Below, piece by piece: positions 35,646-47,280 of a stretch of 64,000 nucleotides of DNA. The number at the start of each line of letters is the position of its first letter. The stretch's first letter is position 1. Source of the DNA: Heterobasidion occidentale (Eukaryota; Basidiomycota; Agaricomycetes; Russulales; Bondarzewiaceae). Where the stretch lies: contig JBCAQO010000003.1 in assembly GCA_039111635.1 (NCBI GenBank), forward strand, positions 3,100,001-3,164,000, in the 5' to 3' direction. A program made the translations under genes and the position numbers. The notes below the pieces were generated by a model. It made no database searches. It saw nothing but the letters and a program-made list of their open reading frames with translations, and was not told where the DNA came from.

Positions 35646-36004
35646 TCCAAACACCCTTGCTAGAGTGCTCTCACAGTATTTCGTGCTCCATCACTCAGTT
35701 CCGATTATGATGCCATCGCAATCGTCTAGCGACCGTTCGATTGACATTTTGCCCTGAAACAGTAGATTCTGGAGCCGAGTTCATGTCCACTAGTACGATA
35801 CATAAACATGGTGCATACAACGGTGTGGGAAAATGGTCCATCGAACGTGTACTCATCTTACTCATCTTGATCGGAGGACCGGTGTCCATTTCGCACGATC
35901 ATGATTTTTGGACAACGTCTCTGCATGGGAGCTCGGAGAACAAGTCAGGCGTGTGCGCGAACGTCTAAGTCTCGAATGGCTCGTGTACCAAGGCATTCGG
36001 ATGC

Positions 36005-37843
36005 CTAGACGAGTTGAGTGCGTCTCCTCTTGGAAACAGTGTAGCGGGCGAATGCGATCAGGCAGGTGCCGCTGAATAGCATCACCTGAGAATCAAATCG
36101 TTGCATTTCAGCGCAAAAAACGAGTGATCGAAGCGTGAGCGCACACCCCACTAAAGATTATGGCGCGATGCCATCGAAATGCTTGTCCGAGGAGTGCACC
36201 TTGCACAGGAGCGCCGAGAAGGGACCCAAAAGTTGTGATACAATGTACGAACCCTACACGCTGACTGGATATACCAAATCAGTTCCCAGCGTGTAACGCC
36301 TTAATTCTGCGACCAAGACGACATACCCTATTTCGGCTTCATCATCAGTCAGCGAGACCACGATCGGTGCCAGTGATGCCAGGTCTGTGAGAATGTTTGC
36401 TAGCGTTATGATTTCCTGAACGCATAGAGGAACATTACGCACATGCACCCTAGCAGAAACCATATAAAAGAGCAAAAATGATGATGGCGGGAGTACCCTT
36501 CATTCCAAGCATGCCGAAGAAGAGGACTGCGGCTCCAAAACCCGCGGGGATGAAGACGTTAAATGGCCCTGCAATATCTGCCAAGAATCCACAGATACAA
36601 TGGCCTAAAAAAGAGGACGCATTCATCATGGCTTGCTAGAGTAGAAAGGCATGATCAGCTCTTGGATTCACGATCTTGTAGCAGAGGCACTGATGAACCG
36701 TACAGTATGGTACGCCACGGAAGATTCCACGCCGTGATCGATCGCATAGAGTTGGAGATAAACAGCTAGAAATGATAGGCGAAGGCTTCCACATCACTGT
36801 TGCATGCAAGACGCCACTCACTAGGAAAGTAAAAGCCACGATGGATATAAAAACTCCTGAAAAGATGATGGCATCAGAACCGTTCGTATAATTAGTGTCC
36901 AAGAGATGTACCCCGACACGACGAGCACATAGGGTATATCCCGGAGAATTTTTTGTATTTTCTGACCAGGCGAGGTGATCGGAGATACCTTGTTTGGCGT
37001 CGAGTTCCCCGGACTCATCAACAAGTTTGCTATAATGAGCAAGCCGAGAATGAGGAACGCGCTGGCACGAATGCCCCAAGCAAACCCAACGGAGCTGTAA
37101 AACAAACGATTGAGTATGATAGGAAAACTATCCCGCCAGCGGGTCCTCCTCAAGCACACAGTCACATCAATAAGTAGATTATTTTCTAAACACAATAGTC
37201 GTATGAACATACCCGAGGCGACGACACCCATCGCAAGAGCCCGATGATTCTTCCAATGACGAACTTGAATTGCAGTGGCAGGAATGTAGAGGAGACCACC
37301 TCCGATGCCCATTCCGAGGCTTTGGCAAAGAAAGATCGGGTAGTACCGGTCGAGATGGACGAGGGAGAGCATGAAATAGCTGGATATGGTGGTGTTCGAG
37401 TCAGTAAAGGTCGCTGTTTGTGACACTTGAGATCTGATCACGCACGAAAAGACATAAAGGATAGAGCCTGCAAAGAATACCGGTTTAAAGTATCCCATGT
37501 CCAGCAACTTTCCAGCTGGGAGTCCTGTCGCCACGGTCACGAAAAGTTGAAAAGAACCGATCCAGTTATTCTTTGATGCAGATGCGGTATGAGACTGAGT
37601 GCAGAGGTCTTGGAATATGCCGACCGACTTTGGCCTAGAACGCAGAAAAGGGTGATCTAGCTGAGAACCGGCTATTGATGAGTATTAAGACAGTAGTAGG
37701 TTGTTTAGGCTGTACCCTCCCATGACGGCCAACCAAGGGCGGAAATTCCTCTCTTGAGCAGGAGGCGAGTCGGCTCGCTCCTTTATATCAGACAGTACAG
37801 TGGAAGTGGGGTCTGAGTGATAATGAAGCGTCGGACTATCCAT
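36005..37843 (-). pseudogene. MFS-A: MCT-type MFS transporter, broken near the N-terminus
   Basis: Twelve-helix major facilitator of the fungal monocarboxylate-transporter-like type. Recognisable segments: MDSPTLHYHSD start at 37843, WIGSFQLFVTVATGLPAGKLLDMGYF, MGIGGGLLYIPATAIQ, SVGFAWGIRASAFLILG, LRDIPYVLVVSG, DLASLAPIVVSLTDDEAEIGYVV and a C-terminal VMLFSGTCLIAFARYTVSKRRR ending in TAG at 36007-36005. Exon 2 begins with TAG (near 37660) where the paralogue at 62655 has TGG. About 20 nt further on, the stretch matching CAGACGAATTCG is 4 nt shorter, which shifts the frame. Both lesions precede almost all of the helices, so the gene is most likely dead, although downstream exons are well preserved. 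Confidence 0.82.
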
Positions 37844-38599
37844 GTTGGAGCTGAAGGAAAGCAGGGGTCAGCTCGAGAGACTACTGGAAAACAATGTCGG
37901 TATCAAGCGTAAGTACTAGGTCAGTGAAATGAAAAAGAATATTATAAGAGTCAAAATTGGTACAAGGTCAGGACAGCACATTGCAGTCCAGCAGTGAGCC
38001 GCCCGAATCTAACGAGGAAGCAGACTAGTCATTTGTGACGGACTTTACAGTTCCTTGGCATTTAGCAAACTTTGCCTGCGTCTCCATTGAATCCATTAAT
38101 GAACGCAGATCATTGGACGTACATTGTCTGCCTTGGGTATACATTAGAGCGTCGACGTCTGCGGATACTCTCGCGAAGATTTGTGGAGGCAACTCTGAGA
38201 TGAATCTGTACGGTGTCGGGGAGCGAAGAGTGTCTCTGCGTCACTAATCAGATCGACTCTTGATGTGATAATCACCCTAGGTATTGATATAATCGCTGTA
38301 CACACGAAACTCGGGTATTGAAGAGTTGTGAGAGGACGCTCATCGGTCGTTGGGATGTCATGAGTGAGATGGGTCTATCAAATGCATATGAGAAAGTTAG
38401 ATACAAAGAAAGTGCAGATCATACTCATTAATGACCTAAAAGCTCTCTGACTTCCCTAGAAGAGCCATCCCGCGCTGCGACATTCCGAGAACTATCCTGA
38501 ACGGGCGTGTCTCCTGCTCTGTATCGCGAGTCTGTCTCCGAGGCTGGTAGATCTCCTGATGTTCCAAGCCTGTCGCATGAGAGTTACTGGCAGCCGCCG
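37844..38599. other. Spacer upstream of MFS-A
   Basis: About 750 nt holding the former MFS-A promoter region; no gene seen on either strand. Confidence 0.5.
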
Positions 38600-39505
38600 A
38601 GATCGTGTTCCGTGTGCCACGTCTCAATATTCCAGCGCTTCATTATCCGTCACATTCCTCGGCTGTTTCCGTGTCTGAGCGGAGGCCAAACGGACGAGGA
38701 AGGCATACTACGAGACTTCGGACGATCTGATGGTGGGATAAGGAAGCACAAGGAGGCGCAAGGGTGTGCTCTTTCTTCAGGCTTCAGGGCTCCGTCCTGC
38801 CCAAGCCCTAGTACACCAGATAATAATCACTGACCAGAACACAGTTCTGAAGCTCCAACTGAGCATCCTCAGCCGACTATACGCTCATTGATTAGCATAC
38901 AATTATCTGTCAGTGTCTCTGAAGCGCACCGTCAAGCACGAGTTGTCAACCGGCGCTCGTTGTGCGCGTAGCATCAAACTCGCAATGTGATGGCGGCAGC
39001 GCTGCCATCGAACATACAATGTCAACAAATGCAATCTGAAACGAGAATTAATGATGAATCCCAGTGCGCTGCCTTAGTGCCCGCAGTCCAGGTCTAGAAG
39101 CGTACTTGTGGCCCGCATTCAAGGATCAGCGTCCACGAAGTATGTCAGAGACAGTGTGCTAGAGCCAGGTGCGGTTCGCTGTCGCATAGGAGTACATATC
39201 CATACGAAAACAGGAGTGGTTTGTGGACGGGTATCGTTCGATCAGAGAGTGTGCAAGGCATAGGGGATACAAGCACGGGGAGCAGCAGCTTACACGCAAG
39301 CTAGACGGCCTTTGCGCAGCGCCACCATCTGGCGACCCATTCATCATCTGCAGGAGTGCGGCGTCGAGGTCCCAAACCACAATCAGCGCCGAGATGCCCG
39401 AAGAGAATGCCTCACTCACCGCACTGAAGATGATCGGGCGAGACCACAGAAGCGGTTTCTAACAAAGCAGCTTGGGAAGGCGCCGCGTAGGGCAGAGAGC
39501 CGAAG
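38600..39505 (-). pseudogene. Relic b': 3' end of an MFS-B-type gene plus its downstream flank
   Basis: The minus strand of 39160-39505 aligns by eye with the last exon of MFS-B (ATCTTCAGTGCGGTGAG, then the sequence matching the terminal CGCGGCAGATGGT...GTCTAG), with indels and frame breaks. The sequence below 39160 matches the region downstream of MFS-B (for example TCTGATGGTGG and the CTATGCGA.AGCGA.CCGCACCT element). The rest of the transporter is absent. A diverged, truncated third copy of the B type. Confidence 0.65.
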
Positions 39506-40030
39506 AGCATGCATGATGCATCGCGCAAGCTACAATAGTGTCAGCCAACTCCAAACGAATAGCACTTCCTTGCCGTATCGCATTCGGCCACAGTTCGGCA
39601 TATATCTCGTATCCTCACAGATATCCGAGCCTCTATGCTCGAATACTTGCGAGATCGTCATGATGGGGCAAAAAGAAACAGCACCTCTTTCGAGAGGCGG
39701 GCACATGCGCTGGAGGAATGACTCCAATAAAGGACCACAATTTGAGAAAAGCGTGATGTTTAGAGGCAGTGTAACCTATTTATGGCATTTAACACGGAAA
39801 CCCATGTCCTTTCCATGTGAGAGACCCCGAAGACTCGCTCATCAAGCGCAACATCCTTACCCTCGCCAACTCGAAACCGTCGGCAATGTTTTCTGGACCC
39901 AAGGTAAGCGCTTAAACTTCCATAGTCGTATCTCCAGTATACTTCATAATGCAAATCCCAAGGTTGCATGCAAAATCGATGTTCCGTAATCTATGCAAAC
40001 AAGGCCGATACCCACAATAGAATGCGCATC
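39506..40030. other. Spacer between relic b' and the Smr gene
   Basis: About 525 nt; short frames only. Nothing recognised. Confidence 0.5.
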
Positions 40031-41187
40031 CTAGTCGTAGACTTCAATGCTTAGCCCTGCCACTATAAAACCAATCCGTCGCTTTCCTGGAAGGCGCCTC
40101 AGCGGGACGATCAGTGCGCCCGTATTGCCCTTTTCCCCTGTCGCGACGAGTCCGAGGCTACTCATGATACACGATAGAGGCCATGATGTGAGCATTGTGT
40201 CTCTATCTCACCGACCGGCAGTAATACACTTGTCATCTCACCCTTTTAGCATGTTCTCAATCGCGGGCTTCAATTTTGCAACACTGTTCGAGGAGTGCAG
40301 ACCCTTACCTGTGAGCCCAGACCAGTTCAATCAGTACAATACTCAACTGCTTCAAATATGGTGGAGGACGTACCAACGATGAGCGTGAGGGTCGCAAAAC
40401 TGCGGCTCAGCGCCATTTTGATGCTCTTCTCGGCGAACTTGATCGCTTCCAGGACATAGAGCCCATGCAAATCGACGTTGTTTGGTTTCCTGCCCTAACC
40501 ACCCAATATCCAAAACCGAACGGATTTCAGCAGCATAACATCCTTGAGCTACCATTGCCCGCATCGCCCGCACCTTGTTGGTTTCTGTCCCGGCGAAGCA
40601 AAGATGGAGCAACAGCTCATTTGAACTCGTGCGTACCGGTTGAACTCACCCTTGAAAATACATTCGGCCGCGGATGCCTCCAGCCTCTCTGCTGTCGCCT
40701 TTTCTTTTGCTACCAATGCTGTGAGCCGCACCACTTCACTTTTATCATCACGGCTGCGCGCGCGTTGTTTTTCTTCCTGTGCTTTCTGCATGCGGCTATA
40801 CGCTTTCTCTGCCGGTGCACGTTGCGCCGCAATAAAATCCTTCCGGTTGACGTGCGCCTGCGCCTTTGAGGTCCAGTGGTACATTGAAAGCCGAGGACGG
40901 GTCTGCGCCGGCACTGTGTAAGTGCTCTGCAACCTGGAGTTGTAGATTGGCGACAGCCTGTAAGACGGATATAGCAGGGTCGTATGTCCATATCGCGGCC
41001 GAGCGCAATCTGTCTTGAGTCTCTGAGACACACTACCATAAGTTGCCCTCATCTGTGTGCTTGCAATGGGGTATCGCGAGGCCAGGGGCGCATCCTCGTA
41101 GCTTTCGTCGTCCTCGCTGCTCCATGCTCTCCACAGACCTACCGAGGCAGCGACCACGGCCAGAACAACCAACGAAAGGCGGCCCAT
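40031..41187 (-). CDS. Smr-domain protein with DUF1771 and an N-terminal membrane anchor
   Basis: The start at 41187 gives MGRLSLVVLAVVAASVGLWRAW, a single hydrophobic anchor or signal. A Lys/Glu/Arg-rich helical DUF1771-like segment follows (AEKAYSRMQKAQEEKQRARS ... SAAECIFKGEFN). An intron with acceptor ending GGGCAG then joins it to the Smr core NVDLHGLYVLEAIKFAEKSI and SRSFATLTLIVGKGLHSSNSVAKLKPAIENML. The DLHGL and GKGLHS motifs are those of Smr endonuclease-type domains. The last exon (GNTGALIVPL) runs to a TAG at 40033-40031, though an earlier end is possible. Smr proteins cleave or bind RNA/DNA; fungal DUF1771-Smr proteins are usually soluble, so the anchor is notable. It lies between two truncated transporter relics, all on the same strand. 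Confidence 0.82.
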
Positions 41188-41516
41188 GACTGTTTCCTGT
41201 TTGTGGTGGGGAACCCGTAATGTTTGAGTTCAATAGGGAAGGGGTAACATCCAAAACTCGTGTTCACGTCGAGCTTGAGGAAAGCCTCACTGTAGCCTCA
41301 TGCCTGTCTGTATGCTGAACCTTTTTATAGATATACATATGCGCACACAGACGCTCAAGCCCTTTTATTACGGCTACGGACACGCAGGTCTTCGTCTTAT
41401 TGACAGAGCCCACTTTCTAGTTGGTCCTTAATCGCAAAGGTCAGTATTCGATCTTCTGTGTGCGAGCTCTTCCTTGCCAGTAAAACCCTGCGCACCCAGT
41501 CAGTGCTATTTATAGA

Positions 41517-41564
41517 TCTCCTGCCAGTTTGGAAGCCTAATCTCCTGCCAGTTTGGAAGCCTAA
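41517..41564. repeat. Perfect 24-bp tandem duplication
   Basis: The unit beginning TCTCCTGCCAGTTTGGAAGC and ending CTAA occurs twice back to back (41517-41540 and 41541-41564). The second copy contains the stop codon of the MFS relic that starts here (CTA on plus at 41561-41563), so the repeat marks the 3' border of that relic. Confidence 0.95.
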
Positions 41565-42000
41565 ACAAGTTGAGTGCGCCTCCGCCTCGAAAAAATGAAG
41601 CGGGCGACAGCGACCAGGCAGGTGCCAATGAAGGACATCACCTGAGAACTAAATCGTTGAATTTCAGCGGAAGAATGCAGTGATCGAAGGGTGCGCGCGC
41701 ACCCCACTAAAGATCATGGCCCTATCCCATTCAAACCGTTCTCCAAGGAGCGCACCCTGCACTGGAGTCCCGAGAAGCGACCCAAAAGCCGTCACGAAAA
41801 ACGCGAACCCTATCCGCTCACTAAACAGCTCAACTCAGTTCCCAGCATGTACTGTCTCAACCTTGCGAACAAGACAACGTACCCTTTTTCACTAGTTTCT
41901 TCCGTCATCGAGGCCACGATCAGTGCGAGCAGTGCCAGGTCTGTGAGAGAGCGTCAGCCTGCATTGCGATTGCCTGGACGCGTGGAGCGAGATCACGCAC
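41561..42000 (-). pseudogene. Relic a': C-terminal part of an MFS-A-type transporter
   Basis: On the minus strand, sequence from about 42000 to 41561 matches the last exons of MFS-A: DLALLALIVASMTEETSEKG, then FVTAFGSLLGTPVQGALLG, a final intron ending TTCTCAG and VMSFIGTCLVAVARFIFSRRRR before TAG. Reading frames of these exons are still open, but everything encoding the first three quarters of the protein is missing. At about 42000 the sequence switches abruptly to the downstream flank of MFS-B. Confidence 0.8.
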
Positions 42001-42005
42001 GATTG

Positions 42006-44784
42006 GCGCTTGGAATCTCAGCGCTCCGGCATCCATCACATTGCCTTCGTCCAATCCGCGGGGCAGATGCAAACAGGAGACAGCCGGACGAGATAGGCGG
42101 GACGAGAGATCGGAAGCTCTGATGGTGGAGCAAGGCGCAAGGGTGCGTTCGCCTCACAGCAAGCATCACCGCAGTGCTCCATTCAGGCGCTGAAGCCCCG
42201 CGTATCGCACTGCCACTGCGTCAGGCGCGACAGATAGTCGTAAGCCAGAGAATGATTCTGAAGTCCATGCTGATCCAGCTGGGCCCGTTACTTACCTATG
42301 GGATCCGTTTGACAATGAGGTGGGTGTAGAGCAGATCTGCCTGGTAAACTCCCGAACCCCACGCCAATCGAGCTGCAGAATCGCTCATCAGTGCGCAGTC
42401 GCCTGTCAGCCCGTCCGAATGGCACTGACCAGATCACACACAACAGCAACCAATCGTCCAAACGAGATCGACCGGACACCGAGCCCGCCGCCCTACTGCC
42501 AGCCCGTGCCTGCAGTCCAAATCTGGTCAAGGCGAGGTGCATTCGGACCCCACAGCCATCCATCAGCGCCCGCGAAGCATCCCATTTCCATATCCAGCGT
42601 GCAACCGCTAGCATCACGCCCTCCGCCAGCCCGCGGGTTATCGCGTCGACAATCGACAGGTCGGGAAAGGTCAGGAGGTGCGGCTCGCTATCGCATAGGC
42701 GCATGCGTGTATATATACATCCAAAACAAGACAGCGGCATAGCGGTATGTGCACGGGTATCATTCGACAACACAGTACGCGCAGGGCAAAGGGTATTCAG
42801 AGGCGCGGAGAGCGCTGGCAAGCAGCATGCACACCCATGCAGGCCCGCGAGCGCTAGACCACCTGGCTTCCTCTGCGCCGCGCGACCATCTGCCGCGCCG
42901 TGCCTACAGCGACCGCCCCCGCGACCGACATCACCTGCACGGGCCCCGCACCCACGATCAGCCTCGACGATACCGTGCCCGGATCAAACCCGTTGCTCAC
43001 CGCACTGAAGACGATGGGCCGCGACCACGGGAAGGTGGTCCCCAGCAGCGCGCCCTGGACAGGCGTGCCGAGCAAAGACCCGAACGAGGTTAGGAAGAAG
43101 GCGACGCCCATCCGCAGGCTGGCGCAGCATCAGCCGACCCCGATTGAGCGCCTGAAGCTCGCACGAACGCACGCACCCGATCTCGCCCTTATTTGCGGTC
43201 AGCGTCGCGATCGTTGGCGCGAGGAGGGAAACGACTGCACCCGAACGAACGCGAAAATTCAGAAACGACAACGAATTCAGAATGAAAATGAGGCACGCGT
43301 ACGCACACGCGCCTGTGAAAAAGCCGTAGATGATCGCAAACACCACGATCCCCGCCGTCGATCGGATCCCCAACAGCGCAAAGAGCATGATCCCTGGCCC
43401 CAGACAGGCCGGGACGAAGTTGTTGAACGGGCCAACGATGTCCGCCAGGAAGTTGGGGATTGTCCGGCCCAGAATCGAGGCTCCGTTCATGATCGCTAGC
43501 TGCGAACGACGGCGGGTTAAACGATCCGGAATGAGGTGAGCTCAGTGAAACCCACCGTGTAGAAGGAGAAAGTGACACCAGCGCCGTGGAGGATGGAATA
43601 CAGTTGGATGTAAAAGTCTGATGGGTCGTCAGCGCCGCGATCAACGTCCAGACGACGCAGGGATCCTCACACGGGAAAAAGAGACCCCAGTTGACGCAAA
43701 ACGCCCTGTCGTCTTTGGCTTCAACAACCTGCGTGCACCGAGGGACAGTCGCTTTGAACGGCTCACCCGAATATGACCAACAAAAACGGAACGTCTTTCG
43801 CCATTCCCACTAGACCGCTCGGTGCTGCTTGACCCCCTGGAGGCTTTCCTGTGCTGGGAGGGCGAGGGCTCATGATCAGATTCGCAATGACCAGCAAGCC
43901 GAGGATGAGGAACGCGGAAGCGCGGACGCCCCACGCAAACCCCACGGAGTTGTGGAACAACTGGTTCAGCATGATCGGGAAGATGATGCCCCCGACGGAT
44001 CCGCCTGTAACACCGCGCGAGCGCACGGGGATGAGCAGAGGTGTGACGAAACTGTGGGTTCCGCATACCGGTGAAGACGATGCCGATCGCAAAGGCGCGC
44101 CGTGCTTGCCAGTGATGGGCCTGGATGGCGACGGCCGGGAGGTAGATGAGGCCGCCGCCGATTCCCATGCCCAGACCTTGGGACAGAAATATCTGGTAGT
44201 ATTTGTCGACGTGGGCAAGGGACAGCATGAAGAGGCTGGAAGAGGAGGGCGCGTCAGAGGTGCTCCCACCCCAAAGCAAAAAAAAAGTCGAGACGGACGA
44301 AAAGACGTAGAGCAAAGAGCCCGCGAGGATGGTCTGCCTGAAGTAGCCCATGTCCAAGAGCTTGCCCGCGGGCAGGCCCATGCCGACTAGGAAGAAGAGT
44401 TGGACGGAGCCGATCCAGCTGACTCTGGATGCGGAGGCGGCGCCATCGCGGGTGTAGAGGTCCTGGTAGACTCCGAACGCGTTGGAGTAGCCAAAGGTAC
44501 AGAAGAGGCAGATCCAGCTAGAGCGGGAGAGGTGGGGTCAGTGGGAGGGCGGCAACGAAAAGGATATGGAGGCGCACCCGCCAAGGATGGTGAACCAGGC
44601 GTGAAGGCCGCCGTCGACGCGGGCGGGCGCGGCGGGCTTCTCCTGGGCAGAGGGGATGCTATCTGATTCCTCTTGAGGCTGTGTTTGAGGGCGAGGAGTG
44701 TCCATGAGAGGCAAGGGGTGGAGACAAGAGAGAGGTGTCGAAATGGGGGAGGGAAGAGGAGACGGTCATGGCTTGAATGGACCG
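42006..44784. repeat. Left arm of a ~2.7-kb inverted repeat
   Basis: Reverse complement of 59427-62084. It covers the MFS-B gene, about 80 nt upstream (CCATTCAAGCCATGACCGTC in both) and about 850 nt downstream, ending in both copies at the same sequence (AGATTCCAAGCGCCAA). Coding parts look nearly identical; flanks differ by scattered substitutions and small indels. Confidence 0.88.
42854..44705 (-). CDS. MFS-B: MCT-type major facilitator transporter
   Basis: The start at 44705 (MDTPRPQTQPQEESDSIPSA) precedes the family hallmark DGGLHAWFTILGG, then WICLFCTFGYSNAFGVYQDL, WIGSVQLFFLVGMGLPAGKL, LAHVDKYYQIFLSQGLGMGI, GGGLIYLPAVAIQAHHW, SVGGIIFPIMLNQLF, SVGFAWGVRASAFLILGLLV, AKDVPFLLVIFG, LAIMNGASILGRTIPNFLAD, a small-residue-rich C-half and a terminal GSQVV at TAG 42856-42854. 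Twelve helices are expected. The family transports monocarboxylates, riboflavin and other organic acids or metabolites; substrate unknown here. No lesion found. It lies at the left end of the four-gene core and points away from it. Confidence 0.9.
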
Positions 44785-45510
44785 CGGAGACTTGTACAGG
44801 AGGCAGGAAGAGTCCACAGCGTTAATCAGAACAACTCGCCCAGAACGCGATAGGCCATACAGTAGCTGAAGATAGGAACAAACTGTGCGCAGGACGTTTC
44901 CATTCAAAATGTGTGTGATCGGTGATCTATCAGTGACCGGGACCGCAAACGGGGGCACATACAAGGCGACGAACGCGCCCACCTCGGCTCATCACACGTT
45001 AGCACGACCACGTGCACATCTTTCATCGAGTGGTCATCTTCCGCGCCCTGATACTGGAGCCCGGGATGTGCTCGCGTTTAGACGACGCACCCGGAAAATC
45101 GGGGCGGAACAAACACGCAATCTCCTCTTCATATCTCTCAACGCTAATCCAAGACAAATCAAACATTTAACTCCAAAACAATTAAGTATGAGGCAGTGGC
45201 CGTGTGATCAGAGGATACATCTGAGGAATCTCACGCCCTTGTTTGGGGTTTGTTGCCAATTTGTTCGCAACCTAGATAAACTTGCGGATGATGATGACAA
45301 CGATGTCGAAGGGGATCCAGCTCAGTGCTGAGGGAAGCATGCGCTTGCGTGCCTCTTCTCTCGCCCTGTCAAGGAATCTTACAAGCAAGTACATAAATAA
45401 TACATATATTCAAAGCATAGACATCACACAGGAGGACACAGTTGCACCACCACGACAAGCAGAGCACATAAATTAAACCAGCACCGAAGGTCTGCCTCAT
45501 CCGTGCAGTC
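44785..45510. other. Spacer between the left arm and the core genes
   Basis: About 725 nt outside the inverted repeat; AT-richer, without a supportable gene. Holds the MFS-B promoter region and the 3' flank of the DUF6534-like gene. Confidence 0.5.
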
Positions 45511-47280
45511 TCAAACAGCTTCATCAGCCTTCATCAAGTTCATCATCGGAATCACGTTGCTCTCCGTTCCCTCGTAAACATGCGTATCCTGCGCATGGGT
45601 CAGCAGCGAGGACGGCGGGACGAGCGGCGCACTCACGGGCTTACGGTCCTCGCCGTCCCGGGTGACCTCGACGTACTGGGAGATGTGCACCGCCTTGGAC
45701 GTCGCCGCGGAGCTGTCCTGCGAGGCGGTCGTGGCGGAGCGCCAGCGGTAGTGCGCGATGCTCTCGGCCTGCGACGCGGACCCGAAGTGCGTCGTGGGGT
45801 TCGCCTTGAACAAGCGCGAGCGCGAGTTGAGCGACGCCATGAGCGAGTTCGTGTACAGCTTGCAGAGCATGAAGGCGCTGGAAACCAAAAACACGAGAAA
45901 TCAGAACAAACAGAGAAGGAGAGGGGATAAGACCCTCTCTGAGCAGCGAGCGGACCGTACAGAAGTGTGTGCAGGTTGTTGTTTCTGAACCCAAGGAAGA
46001 GCCCGAGGTCGAGGCTGGCGGCGGCGGCCGTGACGACGCCGGTCTCGACCGTCATGCGGATCAGGCGCGTGAGCATTCGTTCCGTTCTGTTGTTGCCGTC
46101 TGCGTTCTTCTTGGCGGCATAGAGCTGGCGCGCGACGCGGTGGGCCACACGAAGAGACACGCGATCAGCCAGCGCGCGGGCGGCTCAGCGCCGCTGCACG
46201 CACCAAGTACACCATGCTAACGGCGACGAGCACGTCTACGAGCGCGCTGCCGCCGAGCCAGACCTAGCGAGGGCGCGCAGTGTGGCGTGTCATAATTAGA
46301 CGCAGAGGCGCGCACGGGGGGGATTCTCACGCAAACCATCGGGTAGACTACGTGGAGCTCGGTCACGAATTTGAGGGGCACGAACTGCGGCGCGCGAGGC
46401 AAGGTCAGCGGAGAAGAGAAATCCAATAGGGTGTGTGCGTCACCCTGATCCCGGCTGCGAGCCCGCCGCTAGCCTGTGCGAGTGCTAGCTGCAAAAACGA
46501 GGGGTTATAACACGCACGACGGGAGCGGGAGCGCGGGTGCAGACCATGACGATGGCGACGGGTATCAGGCGCCATTTTCCCAGGACGTAGATGCGCCAGG
46601 CGAAGAAGCACTGCACCCAGGCGGACACTGGGAGGGGGGGAAAGAGTTCAAGGAAATTAGCCGGTGACGGGCAGCGAGCAGGGGGGCGGGAAGTGGACCG
46701 ACCTATACCACTGACGGCCGGGATGGCCGAGAAGCCCCAGCCAGGGACCTCCAGCGCCTCAGGGCGGCCCCAGCCGGAACACATAGCAGACCATGTCAAG
46801 GCGCAGGTGACTGTGCTCTGGAAAGTGTCCAAGACAAAAAGCATGTACACTGCGCGTGCGGATGAAATGCGTGAGACTCTCGAGATATAGCTATAGCATT
46901 GACTGTGTACGTACCTGTGATCTGGATCCATAGCATGTCTCCCGGAAATGAAAGATAATATATATCTGAGATCGAGATTAGTGACGGCGCGAGCGAGTTG
47001 ATCGAACGGTGACCGACAGAGCTGGACGATGGATATGCCGTATAAACAGAAGCTGAATAAGCCTCCCAGGAGCTGTCGAGGAGGAGTCTGGTCAGTGGCG
47101 ACTCTTTTACCGATGCAGGATGGAGCGGAGAGCGTACGAGGGGTCCAACACTAAAAAAAACAAGGGTGCAATCAACAGCTGCGCAAGAGTTGATGATATT
47201 TACACACACATGACAAGGATATCGGGGGGTATCTCGATACCCGTCGTGGCGGCGCTGCTAGTCGCGGTGGTGTTGTCCAT
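45511..47280 (-). CDS. DUF6534-like multi-pass membrane protein
   Basis: The start at 47280 opens with MDNTTATSSAATTGIEIPPD, then helices LLGGLFSFCLYGISIVQLYI, LFVLDTFQSTVTCALTW, PAVSGIVSAWVQCFFAWRIY, LIPVAIVMLALAQASGGLAAG and VWLGGSALVDVLVAVSMVYL. A loop with RTERMLTRLIRMTVETG and DLGLFLGFRNNNLHTLL follows, and FMLCKLYTNSLMASLNSR leads into a polar tail ending at TGA 45513-45511. The YYLSFPGD motif after helix 1 and the NSLMASLNSR motif are typical of the seven-helix basidiomycete DUF6534 family, whose function is unknown. Several exons joined by short introns; no lesion seen. Divergently transcribed from GMC1 across a 764-nt shared upstream region. Confidence 0.85.

Noticed and set aside
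42000..42860. Open frames in the downstream flank of MFS-B, also seen at 61340-62080.
   Set aside because: They are present in both arms because the whole flank is duplicated; stops and indels differ between the copies, so they do not look coding.
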